Part shown: in pieces, positions 61,850 through 64,000 of the stretch
Layout of the letters: each line of letters opens with the position of its first letter
Position numbering within the stretch: position 1 is the first letter of the stretch
Assembly (NCBI RefSeq): GCF_001969385.1
Contig: NZ_CP014796.1
Coordinates: 4,481,501 to 4,545,500, forward strand
Direction: 5' to 3'
Length of the DNA: 64,000 bases
DNA from: Salipiger profundus
GTDB lineage: Bacteria; Pseudomonadota; Alphaproteobacteria; Rhodobacterales; Rhodobacteraceae
Notes under the pieces: model-generated
What the model was told of the DNA's origin: nothing
The model's database searches: none
The model's input: the letters and a program-made list of their open reading frames with translations, nothing else
Translations under genes and position numbers: made by a program

Positions 61850-63315
61850 GGCAGGCACTCCATGTAGGTATCCTTGTCCCAGTCGGTGACGGTGGACATG
61901 AAGCGGGCCCATTCGTCCGACTTGTACTCATGGTAGAGCCGATACATCTCGCCCGGAAGCCCGCGTTGCACGACCTCGTCGTTCTCGAGATGCACCAGCG
62001 CCTCGCCAAGGCTCATCGGCAGTTTCTTGACCTTCTTGCCCTGCGCCATGGCGTCGTAGATGTTGCGCTCTTCCGGTGCACCCGGGTCGAGGTTGTTGTC
62101 CAGCCCGTCGTCCATCGCCGCGAGCAGCGCCGAGCCCATGAGATAGGGGTTCACCATGCTGTCCACGGACCGATATTCGAACCGCCCCGGCGCCGAGACG
62201 CGCAGGCCGGTGGTGCGGTTCTGGAAGCCCCAGTCCGAGAACACCGGCGCCCAGAAGCCGGTGTCCCAAAGCCGGCGGTAGGAGTTGACCGTCGAGGCGC
62301 CGATCGCGGTCAGCGCCTGCAGGTGCTGCACCACGCCGCCGATGGCCTTGAGGCCGGTCTTGCCGGGCATCTGCGGATCGTCGGTATCGGGCATGAAGGT
62401 GTTGTCGCCGCCCGAGACGTACATGTAGTTCTCTGCCATCCCCGGCAGCGCGTCGGGATCGTTGCCGGTGCGCTTGAACACGTCCTCGCCGGCGGTCCAC
62501 AGCGACATGTTGTGGTGACAGCCCGAGGCCGAGACGCCCATGAAGGGCTTGGTCATGAAGCAGGCGAAGATGCCGTTCTCGCGCGCCACCTGCGCGCAGA
62601 GCTGGCGATAGGTGGTCAGGCGGTCGGCGTTGCGCAGCACGTCGTCGAAGGTCCAGTTCAGCTCGAGCTGGCCGGGCGCGTCCTCGTGGTCGCCCTGGAT
62701 CATGTCGAGCCCCATCTTGCGGGCGTAGCGGATCACCTGCATCGACACCGGGCGCAGGCTCTCGAACTGGTCGATGTGGTAGCAGTAGGGCTTCGACATG
62801 CCGTCGGTGGGCTTGCCGTTCTCGTCGTACTTCAACCACATCATCTCGGGCTCGGTGCCCATGCGCAGCTGCAGCCCGTGCTTTTCCTGGAACGCCTTGT
62901 GCATCCGGCGCAGGTTGCCGCGGCAGTCGGCCGTCAGGAACGCCCCCGGGTCGACCTTTTCCTCGCGGTTGCGGAACAGCGTGCAATACATGCGGCCGAT
63001 CTCGGGCGCCCAGGGCAGCTGCATGAAGGTCTCGGGCTCGGGGATGCCGACCAGCTCGGCGGCCTCGGGACCGTAGCCGAGATAGTCTCCGGCGCGGTTG
63101 GTGAACAGGTTCACCGTGGCGCCGTAGACCAGCTGGAAGCCCTTCTTCGCGACGCTCTCCCAGTGGTCGGCGGGAATGCCCTTGCCCATGATCTTGCCGG
63201 TCACCGACACGAACTGGAGGTAGAGATACTCGATGCCCAGCGCGTCGATCTTCTCGCGCACCGCCTTGATCTTCTCGTCGCGTCCCGTCTCTTCGACGAA
63301 GCTTTCGATATCCAT
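61846..63315 (-). CDS. Glutamine-synthetase-family ligase, second copy (GlnT/GmaS/PuuA-like)
   Basis: A 489-residue glutamine-synthetase-family protein, longer than gmaS. Motifs are MGTEPEMMWL, QGDHEDAPGQLELNW, SASGCHHNMSLW, GASTVNSYRRLW and APGRFEYRSVDSMVNPYL. The family joins ammonia or an amine to glutamate with ATP. Differences from the gmaS copy in the glutamate/amine pocket (for example GCHHNMS against GCHAHIS) suggest another amine substrate. The ATG at 63315 has AGGGA upstream. It is co-translated with a P450 and divergent from an ammonium transporter. Confidence 0.83.
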   Translation of the reverse strand: MDIESFVEETGRDEKIKAVREKIDALGIEYLYLQFVSVTGKIMGKGIPADHWESVAKKGFQLVYGATVNLFTNRAGDYLGYGPEAAELVGIPEPETFMQLPWAPEIGRMYCTLFRNREEKVDPGAFLTADCRGNLRRMHKAFQEKHGLQLRMGTEPEMMWLKYDENGKPTDGMSKPYCYHIDQFESLRPVSMQVIRYARKMGLDMIQGDHEDAPGQLELNWTFDDVLRNADRLTTYRQLCAQVARENGIFACFMTKPFMGVSASGCHHNMSLWTAGEDVFKRTGNDPDALPGMAENYMYVSGGDNTFMPDTDDPQMPGKTGLKAIGGVVQHLQALTAIGASTVNSYRRLWDTGFWAPVFSDWGFQNRTTGLRVSAPGRFEYRSVDSMVNPYLMGSALLAAMDDGLDNNLDPGAPEERNIYDAMAQGKKVKKLPMSLGEALVHLENDEVVQRGLPGEMYRLYHEYKSDEWARFMSTVTDWDKDTYMECLP

Positions 63316-63642
63316 GTATATGCGTCCCTGCTGGCTGTCTGTTCGGTCTTTTTCTGACCAAAGACAGCCCCAGCGACTCACCGTCTGTCCAGAAAAAGCT
63401 ATTACTGAGGGGAAATTTTTATTCCCAAGGGTGGAAAAGCCCGCGGAAGCGGCAGGCCGCGTTCACATCTCGCCCAATTTGAATACATCAAGGAGGCAAA
63501 GTCGCCTTCGAACGAACAAAACAAGGCTTCGCCCGGAGCCACCGGGGCGCCGCGTTTTGCCGTGAGGAAACTTTATTCACTCCTAGGGTCAGGAGGCCCC
63601 GCGTCTCCCCAATAACGAACATCCGCAATGGGGATATGAACG
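63316..63642. promoter_or_regulatory. Divergent region between the GS-like gene and the ammonium transporter
   Basis: These 327 bases hold no gene. GGCTGTCT and AGACAGCC (about 63334-63371) form an 8-bp inverted repeat with an inner GGTC/GACC pair just upstream of the GS-like gene. GGGAA...TTCCC lies at 63410-63426. I found no clear NtrC or sigma-54 consensus. The transporter start is preceded by GGGGA. Confidence 0.35.
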
Positions 63643-64000
63643 ATGGAACAGGAACTCGCCGCGCTGACAGAGCGGTTGGCTGCTCTGGAGAGCAGCTCCG
63701 GTATGTCCGGCACGATCAATTCGGAAATCTTCTACTGGTGGTGCACGGCGCTGATGATCGCCATCCACGCCGGCTTCCTCGCCTACGAGATGGGCGCGAG
63801 CCGGGTGAAGAACGTGCTCGCCTCGGGGATCAAGAACATCCTCGCCTTCGCCTTCATGGTGCCGACCTTCTACTTCTTCGGCTGGTACATCTACCTTGCC
63901 TTCTACAACGGCCTGATCCCGGCCGCCGACGGCGCCGCCGGCCTGCCGTGGGACATGTCGATGGGCCCGAACCTCGCCGACAACGCCACCGGCATCTTCT
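63643..64000 (+). CDS. amtB: Ammonium transporter (Amt family), 3' truncated by the window end
   Basis: The first 119 residues of an Amt-family channel. After a polar start (MEQELAALTERLAALESSSG) comes NSEIFYWWCTALMIAIHAGF, then LAYEMGASRVKNVLASGIKN and a hydrophobic segment ILAFAFMVPTFYFFGWYIY. The SRxKN segment after the first membrane helix is typical of Amt proteins. Beside a GS-like ligase, and near methylamine genes, it may carry ammonium or methylammonium. The ATG at 63643 has GGGGA eight bases upstream. Confidence 0.85.
   Translation, partial: MEQELAALTERLAALESSSGMSGTINSEIFYWWCTALMIAIHAGFLAYEMGASRVKNVLASGIKNILAFAFMVPTFYFFGWYIYLAFYNGLIPAADGAAGLPWDMSMGPNLADNATGIF

Overview
The window is high-GC, densely coded chromosomal DNA from an alphaproteobacterium, most likely a marine member of the Roseobacter group (Rhodobacteraceae sensu lato). 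This is inferred from gene content: trimethylamine/methylamine catabolism (tmm, tdm, gmaS, mgsABC, mgdABCD), an ectoine operon with its MarR regulator and ask_ect, a DUF3572/PleD-like pair and roseobacter-style cobalamin genes. No sequence search was run. All family calls come from motifs read by eye.

Layout. 1-2.3 kb: cobalamin genes (truncated uroporphyrinogen methyltransferase, cobalamin riboswitch, CbiM-like cobalt permease, cobF). A tRNA-Gln(UUG) follows. 2.6-6.9 kb: signalling block with an H-NOX-like protein translationally coupled to a diguanylate cyclase, a HAD phosphatase, a DUF3572 protein and a PleD-like diguanylate cyclase with a degenerate first receiver. 6.9-9.1 kb: ECF sigma factor, putative anti-sigma factor, CnrX/CpxP-like periplasmic sensor and an EF-hand protein. 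9.4-24.1 kb: mostly housekeeping and small envelope genes (NUDIX hydrolase, esterase, LysR plus HpsN-like dehydrogenase, acylphosphatase, lepA, a beta-barrel protein, parE, cbiZ, L,D-transpeptidase, cytochrome c).

24.2-30.9 kb: an unusual four-gene island in alternating orientation. It holds a vanadium-haloperoxidase/PAP2-like protein that seems to have lost catalytic residues, a subtilase with an intact triad and no signal peptide, an intact PAP2/haloperoxidase with nine Gly-His-Glu repeats at its N terminus, and a SARP-like regulator with TolB-like and TPR regions. CGTGAA hexamers at 11-bp spacing occur upstream of the regulator and in the divergent promoter region of the island. This is the best candidate for an undescribed system.

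31-39.3 kb: ectR and the ectABC-ask_ect operon, then divergent katG/oxyR with a perfect palindrome resembling an Irr box between them.

39.5-64 kb: C1-amine metabolism. Tmm oxidises trimethylamine to TMAO and Tdm demethylates it. GmaS, MgsABC and MgdABCD carry monomethylamine through gamma-glutamylmethylamide and N-methylglutamate back to glutamate plus a C1 unit, and PurU acts on formyl-tetrahydrofolate. An NCS1 permease, an XRE-cupin regulator and an iron alcohol dehydrogenase lie inside this block. Beyond tmm sit a MetX-like hydrolase overlapping a GMC oxidoreductase, and a second glutamine-synthetase-like gene overlapping a cytochrome P450, with a divergent ammonium transporter cut by the window end. 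This second half may be a further, uncharacterised amine-assimilation module.
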